From Nocardioides sp. SR21 (GTDB taxonomy: Bacteria; Actinomycetota; Actinomycetes; Propionibacteriales; Nocardioidaceae), in the NCBI RefSeq assembly GCF_022761125.1, contig NZ_JAKWJR010000001.1:372001-436000 (forward strand): DNA of 64,000 nucleotides. The letters are read 5' to 3'. The position numbers and the translations under genes are program-made. The notes under the pieces are model-generated. The model did no database searches and was not told the origin of the DNA. It saw only the letters and a program-made list of their open reading frames with translations. Of this stretch, positions 35,359 to 43,654 are shown one piece after another (the stretch's first letter is position 1; every line of letters begins with the position of its first letter).

Positions 35359-36474
35359 ATGAACACCACCGAGAACACCCAGGTCACCCCGTTCACCGTC
35401 GAGATCCCGCAGGCCGAGATCGACGACCTCCGCGACCGGCTCGCCCGGACCCGCTACGCGCCGGCCGCGCCCGGCGACTCCTGGGACTACGGCACCCCCG
35501 TCTCCTACCTGCAGGACATGGTCGAGCGCTGGAAGTCCTTCGACTGGCGCGCGGTCGAGGACCGCATCAACGCGCACCCGAACTTCACCACCGAGATCGA
35601 CGGGCAGAACGTCCACTTCATCCACGTCCGCTCCGAGAACGAGGGAGCGACGCCGCTGATCCTCGCGCACACCTACCCGGGCTCCGTCGTGGAGTTCCTC
35701 GAGATGATCGAGCCCCTCCGCGACGCGTTCCACCTGGTGATCCCGTCGATGCCGGGCTTCGGCTTCTCCACTCCGCTGAACGGCGGCGGCTGGACGATGG
35801 CGCGCGTGGCGGCGACGTACGACGCGCTGATGCGCCGGCTCGGCTACGACTCCTACGGCATCCACGGCAGCGACGGCGGCGCACTGGTGTCTCGCGAGCT
35901 CGCGGTCCTCAACCCCGAGGGCTTCCTGGGCGCGCACGTGCTGCAGCTGTTCTCGTTCCCGTCCGGGGCGCCCGGCGAGATGGACGGCTTCGGCGAGAAG
36001 GAGTACGGCGCCCTCGCGCACCTGCAGTGGTTCGTCAGCGTCGGCGGCTACAACCAGATGAACGGCACCCGCCCGCAGACGATCGGCGCCGCGCTGGCGG
36101 ACTCGCCGGTGGCCGTGCTCGCCTACAGCGAGCTGTTCGAGAACTTCGGCAACGGCACCAGCCTGGTCCGACCGGAGCAGGTCCTGGAGCAGGCCAGCCT
36201 CTACTGGCTGACCAACACCTACGCCACCGCGGCCCGCTACCACTACGAGGAGCAGCGCGCCGGGGCCGAGCCCGTCGTCAGCCAGGGCCGGATCGGCGTC
36301 ATCGTCTTCAAGGACGACTTCCAGACGATCCGGGCCTTCGCCGAGCGCGACAACGCGAACATCGTGCACTGGACCGAGGTCCCGCGGGGCGGCCACTACG
36401 CCGCCCTCGAGACGCCCGACGAGCTGGTCGCCGACCTGCGGACGTTCTTCGGTCAGGGATCGGTCAGCGGCTGA
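35359..36474 (+). CDS. Epoxide hydrolase family protein
   Basis: The 371-residue protein has the epoxide-hydrolase N-terminal lid region (about 10-105, VEIPQAEIDDLRDRLARTRY) followed by an alpha/beta-hydrolase core. The nucleophile elbow is GSDGG, with Asp as expected for epoxide hydrolases, and the catalytic His is in RGGHYAALE near the C-terminus. The usual oxyanion motif HGWPGS reads HTYPGS here, a change that may alter the substrate. It should convert an epoxide to a diol in the cytoplasm and is probably under the divergent WYL regulator. Confidence 0.85.
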   Translation: MNTTENTQVTPFTVEIPQAEIDDLRDRLARTRYAPAAPGDSWDYGTPVSYLQDMVERWKSFDWRAVEDRINAHPNFTTEIDGQNVHFIHVRSENEGATPLILAHTYPGSVVEFLEMIEPLRDAFHLVIPSMPGFGFSTPLNGGGWTMARVAATYDALMRRLGYDSYGIHGSDGGALVSRELAVLNPEGFLGAHVLQLFSFPSGAPGEMDGFGEKEYGALAHLQWFVSVGGYNQMNGTRPQTIGAALADSPVAVLAYSELFENFGNGTSLVRPEQVLEQASLYWLTNTYATAARYHYEEQRAGAEPVVSQGRIGVIVFKDDFQTIRAFAERDNANIVHWTEVPRGGHYAALETPDELVADLRTFFGQGSVSG

Positions 36475-36850
36475 CGCGGGCGACGCAGACCTCGCCGGAG
36501 GCCCGGTTGACGGCCCGGAACTTGTAGGTGTCCGTGCCGGCGGTGTTCGCCGTACGTCGCTCGACGTCGAAGGAGCCGCTCGGGCCGCGGGTGACGCTGG
36601 TGCCGCGGTCGGCGACGCGGCCCTCGTGGCGCAGCACCCAGCGCCAGGTCTGGCCGGAGCGGTTGCTGTCGATCTCCGCCTCGACCTCCATGCGGCCGTC
36701 GTCGGGGCCGGCCTTGATCTTCCAGTTCGTGCTTCCGGAGCAGGAGCCGGTGCGTTCGCGGTCGTCGTCGCCTGCGTGGGCGGGGGCTGCGGCGAGGGCG
36801 AGGGCCGGGGCGGCGAGCAGGGCGGCGGTGGTGAGGGCGATGGTCTTCAT
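36464..36850 (-). CDS. Small secreted protein of unknown function
   Basis: The 128-residue product has a clear signal peptide (MKTIALTTAALLAAPALALA, cleavage near AHA-GDDD). The mature part of about 100 residues has two cysteines (GSCSGSTNW and EVCVARVSR) that could be disulphide-bonded, and a beta-rich pattern. No family is recognised. Its end overlaps the convergent epoxide-hydrolase gene by 11 bp. The ATG at 36850 is preferred to 36910 because it starts the signal peptide. Confidence 0.72.
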   Translation of the reverse strand: MKTIALTTAALLAAPALALAAAPAHAGDDDRERTGSCSGSTNWKIKAGPDDGRMEVEAEIDSNRSGQTWRWVLRHEGRVADRGTSVTRGPSGSFDVERRTANTAGTDTYKFRAVNRASGEVCVARVSR

Positions 36851-36962
36851 GGCTTCACCGTGCCCGTCCTGGATGGGACCCATGTGAGGCGACGGTGAGA
36901 GTGCTCTCATGTCACCCCTTCTGGGGGACGCACCCGGGAGGCGGGCGTGGTTCGGTGCAGGT

Positions 36963-37790
36963 ATGTGCCGGTGGATGGCGTACTACGGCGACCCGATGCT
37001 CGTCGAGGACCTGCTGTTCCGCCCTGTGCACTCGATCATCGACCAGAGCCTGCACTCGCGGATGGGCGCGACAACGACCAACGGCGACGGCTTCGGCATC
37101 GGGTGGTACGGCGAGGGCGCGGATCCGGCGGTGTTCAAGGGCATCGACCCGGCCTGGAACGACGCGAACCTGCGCGAGGTCTCCCGGCAGATCCGTACGC
37201 CGCTGCTGTTCGCGCACGTGCGGGCCTCGACCGGCACGGCGGTGCAGCGCAGCAACTGTCATCCGTTCCGCTGGCACGAGTGGCTGTGGATGCACAACGG
37301 CGTGCTCGCGGGCTTCCACGACTATAAGCGCGAGCTGGCGATGCAGGTCGACCCGGCGCTGTACGCCGACATCGAGGGCTCGACCGACTCGGAGATGCTG
37401 TTCTTCCTCGCCCTGACGTTCGGGCTGCGCGACGACGCGGTCGGAGCCGTCGAGCGCGCGGTCGGGCTGGTCGAGCGGGTCGCGGCCGAGCACGGGGTCG
37501 TCCACCCGGTGCAGATGACCGTCGCCACGACGAACGGCCAGTCGGTCTGGGCCTTCCGCTACTCCAGCGAGGGGAGGTCGCGCTCGCTGTTCTTCTCGTC
37601 CGAGATCGCCCGGCTGCGCGAGCTCTACCCCGACATCGAGGTGATCGCCCGGGCGGGCGACGAGTCGAGGCTGGTCGTCTCCGAGCCGTTGCGCGACCTC
37701 CCCGGCGCGTGGAACGAGGTCCCCGAGTCCTCGGCGTACGTCATCGGGCCGGGCGCCGACGAGCTGGTGCCGTTCCGGCCGCGCGCCTGA
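36963..37790 (+). CDS. Class II glutamine amidotransferase family protein
   Basis: The 275-residue protein starts Met-Cys2, so removal of Met exposes the N-terminal nucleophile cysteine typical of Ntn-type glutamine amidotransferases; this fixes the start at 36963. Other active-site stretches are TNGDGFGIGWYG, FAHVRASTGT, NCHPFRW and MHNGVLAGF. The stand-alone glutaminase domain resembles YafJ and EgtC (gamma-glutamyl hydrolase of ergothioneine synthesis), but no egt genes are nearby. The amide acceptor or hydrolysed substrate is unknown. It ends 2 bp from the convergent MerR gene. Confidence 0.9.
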   Translation: MCRWMAYYGDPMLVEDLLFRPVHSIIDQSLHSRMGATTTNGDGFGIGWYGEGADPAVFKGIDPAWNDANLREVSRQIRTPLLFAHVRASTGTAVQRSNCHPFRWHEWLWMHNGVLAGFHDYKRELAMQVDPALYADIEGSTDSEMLFFLALTFGLRDDAVGAVERAVGLVERVAAEHGVVHPVQMTVATTNGQSVWAFRYSSEGRSRSLFFSSEIARLRELYPDIEVIARAGDESRLVVSEPLRDLPGAWNEVPESSAYVIGPGADELVPFRPRA

Positions 37791-37792
37791 CC

Positions 37793-38086
37793 TCAGCGAC
37801 CGGGCAGACGGCGTACCTCCGCCTCGAGGCTGCGCACGCGCTCCTCGAGGGCGAGGACGTGCGCGATGCCGGCCAGGTTGAGGCCGTCGGCGAGCAGCTC
37901 GCGGATGCGGTGCAGCCGGTCGATGTCGTCGGCGCTGTAGAGGCGCGTGCCGCCGGAGGTGCGGTCGGGCTCGAGGAGGCCGCGGCGCTCGTAGACGCGC
38001 AGGTTCTGGATCTCCATCGACACCATCTCGGCGGCGACCGAGATGGCGAAGACGCCTCGACTGTTCGCTCGACTGTCCTGGGCCAC
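37793..38086 (-). CDS. MerR-family regulator, HspR-like
   Basis: The 97-residue protein has the MerR winged helix (FAISVAAEMVSMEIQNLRVYERRGLLEPDRT) followed by RLYSADDIDRLHRI and a short C-terminal coiled coil (LALEERVRSLEAEVRRL). The shape and the divergent small-heat-shock gene fit an HspR-like repressor. The canonical HspR element (HAIR, CTTGAGT-N7-ACTCAAG) was not found; a different 7-bp inverted repeat lies between the genes. The GTG at 38086 gives the usual length. Confidence 0.85.
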   Translation of the reverse strand: MAQDSRANSRGVFAISVAAEMVSMEIQNLRVYERRGLLEPDRTSGGTRLYSADDIDRLHRIRELLADGLNLAGIAHVLALEERVRSLEAEVRRLPGR

Positions 38087-38121
38087 GGACTTGATTCTTC
38101 CTGACGATTGGAATATAAGAA

Positions 38122-38143
38122 ACCTGTACTGAACGTTACAGGT
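38122..38143. promoter_or_regulatory. Inverted repeat between MerR regulator and hsp20
   Basis: ACCTGTA (38122-38128) and TACAGGT (38137-38143) are perfect inverse copies separated by 8 bp, about 48 bp upstream of the hsp20 start. MerR-type proteins bind such inverted repeats within promoters, so it is the likely operator. Confidence 0.55.
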
Positions 38144-38190
38144 ACGGACCCGGTCCACGGGCCCCTGACATCAGAACCAGGAGGACAGTG

Positions 38191-38616
38191 ATGTTGCTTC
38201 GCACCACCGACCCGTTCCGCGACTTCGACCGCCTGACCCAGCAGCTCCTCGGCACCACCAACCGTCCCGCGGTGATGCCGATGGACGCGTGGCGTGAGGG
38301 CGAGCGGTTCGTCATCGAGTTCGACCTGCCCGGGGTCGCCAAGGAGAGCATCGACCTCGACGTCGAGCGCAACGTGCTGACGGTCCGGGCCGAGCGGGTC
38401 GCCCGCAACGGCGACTGGGAGGCCCTGGCCACCGAGCGCCCGAAGGGCGTCTTCAGCCGCCAGCTCGTGCTCGGCGACAACCTCGACCTCGACGGGATCG
38501 AGGCGGCGTACGCCGACGGCGTGCTGCGGCTCGTCGTCCCGGTCGCCGAGAAGGCCAAGCCGCGCAAGATCCAGATCGGCGCCGGCGCCGACGAGCGCAC
38601 CGCGATCGAGGCCTGA
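38191..38616 (+). CDS. Small heat-shock protein of the Hsp20/alpha-crystallin family
   Basis: The 141-residue protein has the alpha-crystallin domain (about 30-125): [34 protein letters not shown] and the family signature [11 protein letters not shown]. Such proteins hold unfolding proteins for refolding by DnaK and ClpB. GGAGG at 38180-38184 fits the ATG at 38191 better than the GTG three bases upstream. The divergent MerR gene probably represses it. A terminator follows at 38644. Confidence 0.95.
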   Translation: MLLRTTDPFRDFDRLTQQLLGTTNRPAVMPMDAWREGERFVIEFDLPGVAKESIDLDVERNVLTVRAERVARNGDWEALATERPKGVFSRQLVLGDNLDLDGIEAAYADGVLRLVVPVAEKAKPRKIQIGAGADERTAIEA

Positions 38617-38643
38617 CGCTCACGCAGCCGTCAGCGCCCAGGA

Positions 38644-38669
38644 GGGGCCGTCCCGGAAGGGGCGGCCCC
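38644..38669 (+). terminator. Hairpin terminator after hsp20
   Basis: Eleven-bp arms GGGGCCGTCCC (38644-38654) and GGGGCGGCCCC (38659-38669), with one G-U pair and a GGAA tetraloop, followed by TGTGT. Confidence 0.75.
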
Positions 38670-38675
38670 TGTGTC

Positions 38676-38723
38676 GTTCATGGGCGCGTTCATGGGCGCG
38701 TTCAGGGGCGCGTTCAGGGGCGC
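38676..38723. repeat. Four tandem 12-bp repeats
   Basis: GTTCATGGGCGC occurs twice (38676, 38688), followed by two copies of GTTCAGGGGCGC (38700, 38712) and the start of a fifth. The array separates the hsp20 terminator from the 3' end of the convergent flavin-reductase gene. Confidence 0.9.
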
Positions 38724-38725
38724 GT

Positions 38726-39235
38726 TCACGGCTCGATCGCGCGCTCGTCGGCCTCGTGGCCGGGGTCGAGGTGGGCGGCGTCGGAGACCCGCAGCGGCGT
38801 GAAGCTCCCGGCGGCGCCGGCGTCGAGGACGCGCGTCATCAGGCAGACGTGGTCGCCGCCGTCGTCGACGAGGGCGGCGCGCTCCAGGACGATCCGGTTC
38901 GGCAGGGCGTCGATCAGCGGGACGCCGTACTCGCTCGACGAGACGTCGAGCCCGGCGAACTTGTCGACGTCCTCACCGCTCTGCGTGCCGAAGCGCTCGG
39001 CCATCGGCAGGTCGTCGGCGGTGAGGAAGTGCACCGCGAGATGCGAGGCGCGCAGCGCGACCCGGTAGGTGTGGTTGGCCTTCGACAGCCACACGGAGTA
39101 CCGCTCCGGCCCGATGCTGGACTGGGCGTGGAACCCGACCAGGCAGCCGGCGCGCTCGTCCTCCGCAACGGTCGTGACGACCACGAGCGGCGGGTTCACG
39201 GACTCCATGATCTGGTCGAACGCGTCGTCAGGCAC
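38726..39235 (-). CDS. Flavin reductase / FMN-binding split-barrel protein
   Basis: The 169-residue protein matches the flavin-reductase-like domain: PPLVVVTTVAEDERAGCLVGF, RYSVWLSKANHTYRVAL and HFLTADDLPMAERFG are the usual flavin-site stretches. It would bind FMN and either supply reduced flavin to a monooxygenase or act as an oxidoreductase; no monooxygenase is adjacent. The GTG start has TAGGGT exactly 6 nt upstream, suggesting a leaderless message. It is divergent from the antiporter gene with only 31 bp between the start codons. Confidence 0.85.
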   Translation of the reverse strand: MPDDAFDQIMESVNPPLVVVTTVAEDERAGCLVGFHAQSSIGPERYSVWLSKANHTYRVALRASHLAVHFLTADDLPMAERFGTQSGEDVDKFAGLDVSSSEYGVPLIDALPNRIVLERAALVDDGGDHVCLMTRVLDAGAAGSFTPLRVSDAAHLDPGHEADERAIEP

Positions 39236-39266
39236 TTCTTCACCCTAGATCGGGTACGGCGGGGTC

Positions 39267-40529
39267 GTGACCGCCGACCTCGTGTACCTCGTGGCGGGCG
39301 CGTCGCTGCTGCTGGCGGTCGTGCTGCCGGCGCTGCTGGACCGCTGGGCCGTGTCGGCGCCGATGGTGCTGGTGGCGGTCGGGCTTGCGATCGGGTTCAC
39401 GCCGCTGCCCGACGGGCTGCCGCTCGACCCGCAGGAGAACCGCGCCACGATCGAGCACGTCACCGAGCTGGTGGTGATCGTCGCGCTGATGGGCGTCGGG
39501 CTCGCGATCGACCGGCCGCTGGAGCTGCGGCGCCGTGCGTCGTGGGGGAGGTGGAGCACCACGTGGCGGCTGCTGGGGATCGCGATGCCGCTCGGGATCG
39601 CCGCGATCACCCTGCTCGGCTGGATGATGGGCGCGCCGCTCGCCGTCGCGCTCCTCCTCGGTGCGGCGCTGGCGCCGACCGATCCGGTGCTCGCCTCCGA
39701 CGTCCAGGTCGCCGGGCCGCAGACGGGCGACCACGAGGTCGACGAGTCCGATGAGCTGCGGTTCACGCTGACCTCGGAGGCGGGGCTGAACGACGGGCTC
39801 GCGTTCCCGTTCGTGTACGCCGCGATCCTGCTGGCGACCCATGGGGAGCTGGGGCTGGAGTGGGTCGGCTGGTACCTCGTCGGCAAGGTGGTCGTCGGTG
39901 TCGTCGCGGGCATCGTCGTCGGGCGAGTGCTGTCGTACGTCGCGTTCCGCTCGAACAGCGACTCGTTGCGGGTGGCCGAGCGCGGCGAGTCTTTGCTCGC
40001 ACTGGCGGCGCTGGTGTCGGCGTACGGCGTCGGCGAGATCGTCGGCGGCTACGGGTTCCTGTCGGTGTTCGTGTGCGCGATGACGTTCCGCTCCGCCGAG
40101 CGGTCGCACGACTACCACGCGGCGATGCACGAGGTCGCCGAGCGCCTGGAGCGGTTGCTGACGCTGTTCGTGCTGCTGGTGCTCGGGATCGCGCTCAGCC
40201 GCGGGCTCCTCCAGGCGCTGGACTGGCGCGGCGTCGCGATCGGCGTCGCGCTGGTGTTCCTGGTCCGCCCGGTCACGGGACTGATCGCCCTGTCCCCGAT
40301 GGCGAGACGCGAGAAGCCGCCGCTCGACCGCGGGCAGCGGTGGGCAGCGGCGTTCTTCGGCGTCCGCGGCATCGGCTCGATCTACTACCTCGCCTACGCC
40401 GCGGGCGAGACCGACGAGCTCGGGGTGGACTGGCTGTGGTCGACGGTGGCGTTCACGGTCGTGCTGTCGGTGTTCGTCCACGGTGTGCTCGCCTCACCGG
40501 TGATGAAGCGGATCGGGGCCAGGGCGTGA
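39267..40529 (+). CDS. CPA1-type cation/proton antiporter
   Basis: The 420-residue protein is a polytopic Na+/H+ exchanger domain protein with about 11-12 hydrophobic segments. Family features include ALAPTDPVLASDVQVAGP, the TSEAGLNDGLAFPFVY segment with its ion-binding Asp, and FFGVRGIGSIYYLAYA near the end. It would exchange cytoplasmic Na+ or K+ for protons. It lacks the long cytoplasmic tail of some CPA1 members. The GTG start follows TACGGC with 6 nt between. The 154-bp gap after it holds nothing recognisable. Confidence 0.92.
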   Translation: MTADLVYLVAGASLLLAVVLPALLDRWAVSAPMVLVAVGLAIGFTPLPDGLPLDPQENRATIEHVTELVVIVALMGVGLAIDRPLELRRRASWGRWSTTWRLLGIAMPLGIAAITLLGWMMGAPLAVALLLGAALAPTDPVLASDVQVAGPQTGDHEVDESDELRFTLTSEAGLNDGLAFPFVYAAILLATHGELGLEWVGWYLVGKVVVGVVAGIVVGRVLSYVAFRSNSDSLRVAERGESLLALAALVSAYGVGEIVGGYGFLSVFVCAMTFRSAERSHDYHAAMHEVAERLERLLTLFVLLVLGIALSRGLLQALDWRGVAIGVALVFLVRPVTGLIALSPMARREKPPLDRGQRWAAAFFGVRGIGSIYYLAYAAGETDELGVDWLWSTVAFTVVLSVFVHGVLASPVMKRIGARA

Positions 40530-40683
40530 CTCCCGACTTCCTGGCCTGCTACGCGCGGTCCAGCACGCACGCTGGCCGCGTTGCCGTCGCTCGAAATACG
40601 AACGGGTATGACATTCGCTCCGGCGCCTTGCCATCGCACGTCCTGGACGACGCTCGCGACGGCCGAGAATCGGGAGAAACGCC

Positions 40684-41598
40684 CTAGCCCTTCACGTACG
40701 AGTACTTCTCGCTGACCTTCCCGTCGCGCATCCGCATCACGTCGACGCCCCGCACGTGACCGGGTCCGTCGTCGTTCGACCAGTCGAAGCGCCACCGCAG
40801 CACCGCGCGGTCGCCCGAGACGAAGGACTCCTCCTCCGAGAACGTCGCGCCGGCGGTGCCGCCGAACAGGTCCACCCAGACGGCGCGTACGGCGTCGGCG
40901 CCCTCGTGGCGGACGCCGTCGGGAGCCGGACCGGTCGCCTCGAACGCACAGTCGTCGGTCATCAGCGCCATGATCGCGTCCACGTCGCCGGCGCCGAAGG
41001 CGGCCGAGAAGCGCGCGAGGCCGGCGTGGTTGGGTCCCCAGCCCGGGTCGCGGCCCATCGCGCCGAGCAGCTCACCCTGCGGGTCTCCGTGCGAGGCGCA
41101 GCGGGGGCCGACGATGCCGGCCTGGCGGTAGACGTCCTCGCGATCCGCGAACCAGGTGGCGACCTCGTGGACGAGCGCCGAGTCGAGCCGGGGGTCGCCA
41201 CCGGTCGCGACGGCGAGGTCCCAGGAGTGGATGAGGTGGTCGGTTGCGAGCTGGTGGACGTACTCGTCCATCGACTCCTCGCCGTACGACAGCTGCACGG
41301 TGCCCTGCGACGGGAGCGCCTCGGCGACCACGCCGATCGCCTCCCGGGCGGCGTGGAGGCTGGTCTGGATCGGGGTGTCGCCGAGCAGGTCGCCGTCGAA
41401 GCGGTCGCCGACCTCCTCGATGGTGCTGCCGCGCATCAGCGGGACGGTCCAGAGGTCCTCGCCGGCGACGTGGTTCACGAGCTGGCGGACGGTCCACTCG
41501 CGGCAGGGGGTGGGGGAGTCCCACTGGTCCTCCGCGACCTCGTTGACGCGGTGCGCCCAGCACTCGACGCTGCGGTGGTAAAGCGTGTTCAGATCCAT
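40684..41598 (-). CDS. Fusion of a mycothiol-dependent-isomerase-like (DinB fold) domain with a SnoaL-like domain
   Basis: Residues 1-190 match the TIGR03086/MDMPI N-terminal helical fold: an N-terminal His helix, DSPTPCREWTVRQLVNHV and LATDHLIHSWDLAVATG, with possible metal-binding His residues. Residues about 195-304 are a SnoaL/NTF2-like cone (FSAAFGAGDVDAIMALMTDD to MRMRDGKVSEKYSYV). MDMPI-type proteins use mycothiol, the actinobacterial thiol; SnoaL domains bind small molecules. The reaction is unknown. The start overlaps the end of the kinase-like gene by 10 bp, so they are coupled. Confidence 0.82.
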   Translation of the reverse strand: MDLNTLYHRSVECWAHRVNEVAEDQWDSPTPCREWTVRQLVNHVAGEDLWTVPLMRGSTIEEVGDRFDGDLLGDTPIQTSLHAAREAIGVVAEALPSQGTVQLSYGEESMDEYVHQLATDHLIHSWDLAVATGGDPRLDSALVHEVATWFADREDVYRQAGIVGPRCASHGDPQGELLGAMGRDPGWGPNHAGLARFSAAFGAGDVDAIMALMTDDCAFEATGPAPDGVRHEGADAVRAVWVDLFGGTAGATFSEEESFVSGDRAVLRWRFDWSNDDGPGHVRGVDVMRMRDGKVSEKYSYVKG

Positions 41599-42548
41599 GA
41601 GAGGTCTCCGCTCTCGAGGGTGGTCCGGGCCTGGTGCACCCACCAGGCCAGGTCCTGCTGCTCCTGCGCCCGGATCGCGGGATCGGGATGCTCGACAGCG
41701 TCGAGCGCCTTGTTCCAGCCCAGCCAGCCCAGCGTGGCCAGCAGGGCGAGCCGTTCGGATCGTTCGTCGTACGCCGGCCCGGCCGCGCCGGCGTACGTCG
41801 CGAGGATCTCCTCGCGGCTCGGCTCGAGCATCGACGAGCTGGCCGCGAGCGTGCGGGCGATGTCGAGCACCCCGGGCCCGACCGTCGCGGTGGCCCAGTC
41901 GAACAGCACCAGGTCGTCGCCCTCGATCGCCATGTTCACCGCGGCCAGGTCGCCGTGGAGGAACGTCACGGGGCCCTCGTTCATCGCGGCCGCGAGCCCG
42001 GTGGTGTCCGCCAGCAGCGTCATGACCGGGTCCGCGACCTCGGCGGGGACCGTGTCGACGAAGACCTCCCAGGCCCGGAGGATCAGCGCGCACATGGCGC
42101 TCCCGGCCTCGGCGCGCGCGGTCAGGCGGTGCGGCGCGAACATCTCGAGCACGTCGGTCAGCGGGGCCAGGCCGTCCGGAGGCGCATCCAGGAAGGCGCG
42201 GTGCATCGCCGCGAGGCGCTCGACCATCACTCGCGTCGATGCCGTCGACAGTGGGCGGTCCCAGCTGAGCACCGCGTCGCCCAGGTCGCGCATCACGATC
42301 ACGGTGGTGTGGTCGTCCTCGACCCAGCCGTCCACGATCGCGTGGCCGACGCCGGGCGGGAGGCGGTCGAGGATCCCGGAGCGCCAGAGCAGGTGCTCCG
42401 GGGCGACCGTCGTACCGATGACTCGCTTCACCACGAGGGCGCGGCCGTCCGCGAGCCAGACCCTCTCGAGTCCCGCACCCGACTTCCCGTCATGTCCCGC
42501 CAGGGCCTCGCGGCGTACCGCGTCCTGCAGCAGCTCCGATGGCGCCAC
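41589..42548 (-). CDS. Aminoglycoside phosphotransferase (APH) family kinase-like protein
   Basis: The 319-residue protein has a kinase-like fold: an N-lobe Lys in ALVVKRVIG, the catalytic loop FLHGDLAAVNM and the metal motif VLFDWATATVG. APH-family proteins phosphorylate antibiotics, choline, homoserine or other small alcohols; resistance should not be assumed. Its end overlaps the MDMPI-SnoaL gene, suggesting a shared pathway. The GTG at 42548 was chosen because the upstream open frame only shadows the NERD gene region; slightly longer starts are possible. The NERD gene is divergent 99 bp away. Confidence 0.82.
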   Translation of the reverse strand: MAPSELLQDAVRREALAGHDGKSGAGLERVWLADGRALVVKRVIGTTVAPEHLLWRSGILDRLPPGVGHAIVDGWVEDDHTTVIVMRDLGDAVLSWDRPLSTASTRVMVERLAAMHRAFLDAPPDGLAPLTDVLEMFAPHRLTARAEAGSAMCALILRAWEVFVDTVPAEVADPVMTLLADTTGLAAAMNEGPVTFLHGDLAAVNMAIEGDDLVLFDWATATVGPGVLDIARTLAASSSMLEPSREEILATYAGAAGPAYDERSERLALLATLGWLGWNKALDAVEHPDPAIRAQEQQDLAWWVHQARTTLESGDLSWI

Positions 42549-42647
42549 CCGATCACCGTGGCACTCGTCCCGCGCCGCCACAACACCTAAGAACGGGAAG
42601 CCGCCGGCCGATGGGGTCCAGGAAGAGACCCAAGGAGGGGTAGCAAC

Positions 42648-43577
42648 ATGAGTGCCGAGCCGATGGAGCGGCTGGCCAGGCGCTTTCGCGCGCGCCCGAC
42701 AGGCACGATCCTGGAGGGACTGCACGCGGAGGGCTGGTCGGTATTCACTGACGTGCGATGGCCTGGAAGCCGCCGCGGCAGCGTGGACCACGTGATCGTG
42801 GGCCCGCCGGGTGTCTTCGTCATCGACGTCAAGGACTGGGCGGGCCGGATCGAGGTCCGCGACAACAGCTTCTGGTGCCGCGGTCGTCGCCAGCACCGCG
42901 TGCTCGGCCAGGCCAGCGAGGCAGCACATGCCGTCGCCGGGCTGGTCAGCGGTCCTGCCGCGAGCACCGTCCGGTCGGCGATCTGCTTCGAGCGCGACGA
43001 GGCGCTCGTCGGCTGGTGCTACGAGGTGATGATCTGCTCGACCGCGAACGTGCGCGAGATGCTCACCCGGCGCCCTCCGATGCTGTCGGCCGAGGAGGTC
43101 ACGCTGGCCTCGATCGAGCTCGACCTCGGCTTCCGCGCCGCCGCCGACCCGCCGCCGCGTACGCCGCGCCTGCAGATGCCGGGCCAGCGCCGCTCGCGCC
43201 GGCCCCGGGAACCGCGGATCCGCCGCACCGAGCCGCGGATCAGCCGCACCTTCCGGCGCGGCGTCCTCAAGCTGAGCGTGCTCGGCCTGGTCGGGATCCT
43301 GGCGATCTCGCAGGTGCCCAAGGTGATCGAGTACGGCGGGCACCTCAAGGACCGAGCCGTCGACGCCGTCCGCCCCGAGACCGTGCTGCCGCAGATCGGC
43401 TTCGACAGCTGCGCGGCGCTGCGCAAGGTCTACCCCGACGGTGTCGGCACCGTCGCCGCCGTACGCAAGGTCAAGGGGCCGTGGGGAGTCCCCGCGATCC
43501 AGCCGGACGTCTACCGGGCCAGCGAGGTCCTGGACAAGGATCGCGACGGGCTGGTCTGCGAGCGCGCGGACCGCTGA
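42648..43577 (+). CDS. NERD-domain protein with a transmembrane segment and excalibur calcium-binding domain
   Basis: Residues about 10-125 form a NERD (nuclease-related) domain: GTILEGLHAEGWSVFTDV, GSVDHVIVGPPGVFVIDVKD (the Asp and DVKD pattern of restriction-like nucleases) and AICFE. A basic linker rich in Arg/Pro follows, a transmembrane helix lies near 205-222, and the last 50 residues are an excalibur domain (FDSCAALRKVYPDGV, ending DKDRDGLVCE, an EF-hand-like calcium loop). The excalibur part should be outside and NERD inside. It could be an envelope-linked nuclease; the activity is not demonstrated. Confidence 0.85.
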   Translation: MSAEPMERLARRFRARPTGTILEGLHAEGWSVFTDVRWPGSRRGSVDHVIVGPPGVFVIDVKDWAGRIEVRDNSFWCRGRRQHRVLGQASEAAHAVAGLVSGPAASTVRSAICFERDEALVGWCYEVMICSTANVREMLTRRPPMLSAEEVTLASIELDLGFRAAADPPPRTPRLQMPGQRRSRRPREPRIRRTEPRISRTFRRGVLKLSVLGLVGILAISQVPKVIEYGGHLKDRAVDAVRPETVLPQIGFDSCAALRKVYPDGVGTVAAVRKVKGPWGVPAIQPDVYRASEVLDKDRDGLVCERADR

Positions 43578-43654
43578 CGAGGCGAGCAGGCAGACCCCGG
43601 GCTCCGCGATCTGCTGAACCGTCTGGACGGCGAGGCCGATCTCCTGGGCGAAGG

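Noticed and set aside
38087..38190. HAIR element (CTTGAGT-N7-ACTCAAG) for HspR
   Set aside because: Only CTTGAT-like fragments occur; the second half is missing. The ACCTGTA/TACAGGT repeat is the more convincing site.
41589..42548. Aminoglycoside-resistance gene
   Set aside because: The APH fold is present, but many housekeeping kinases share it and nothing ties this one to antibiotics.
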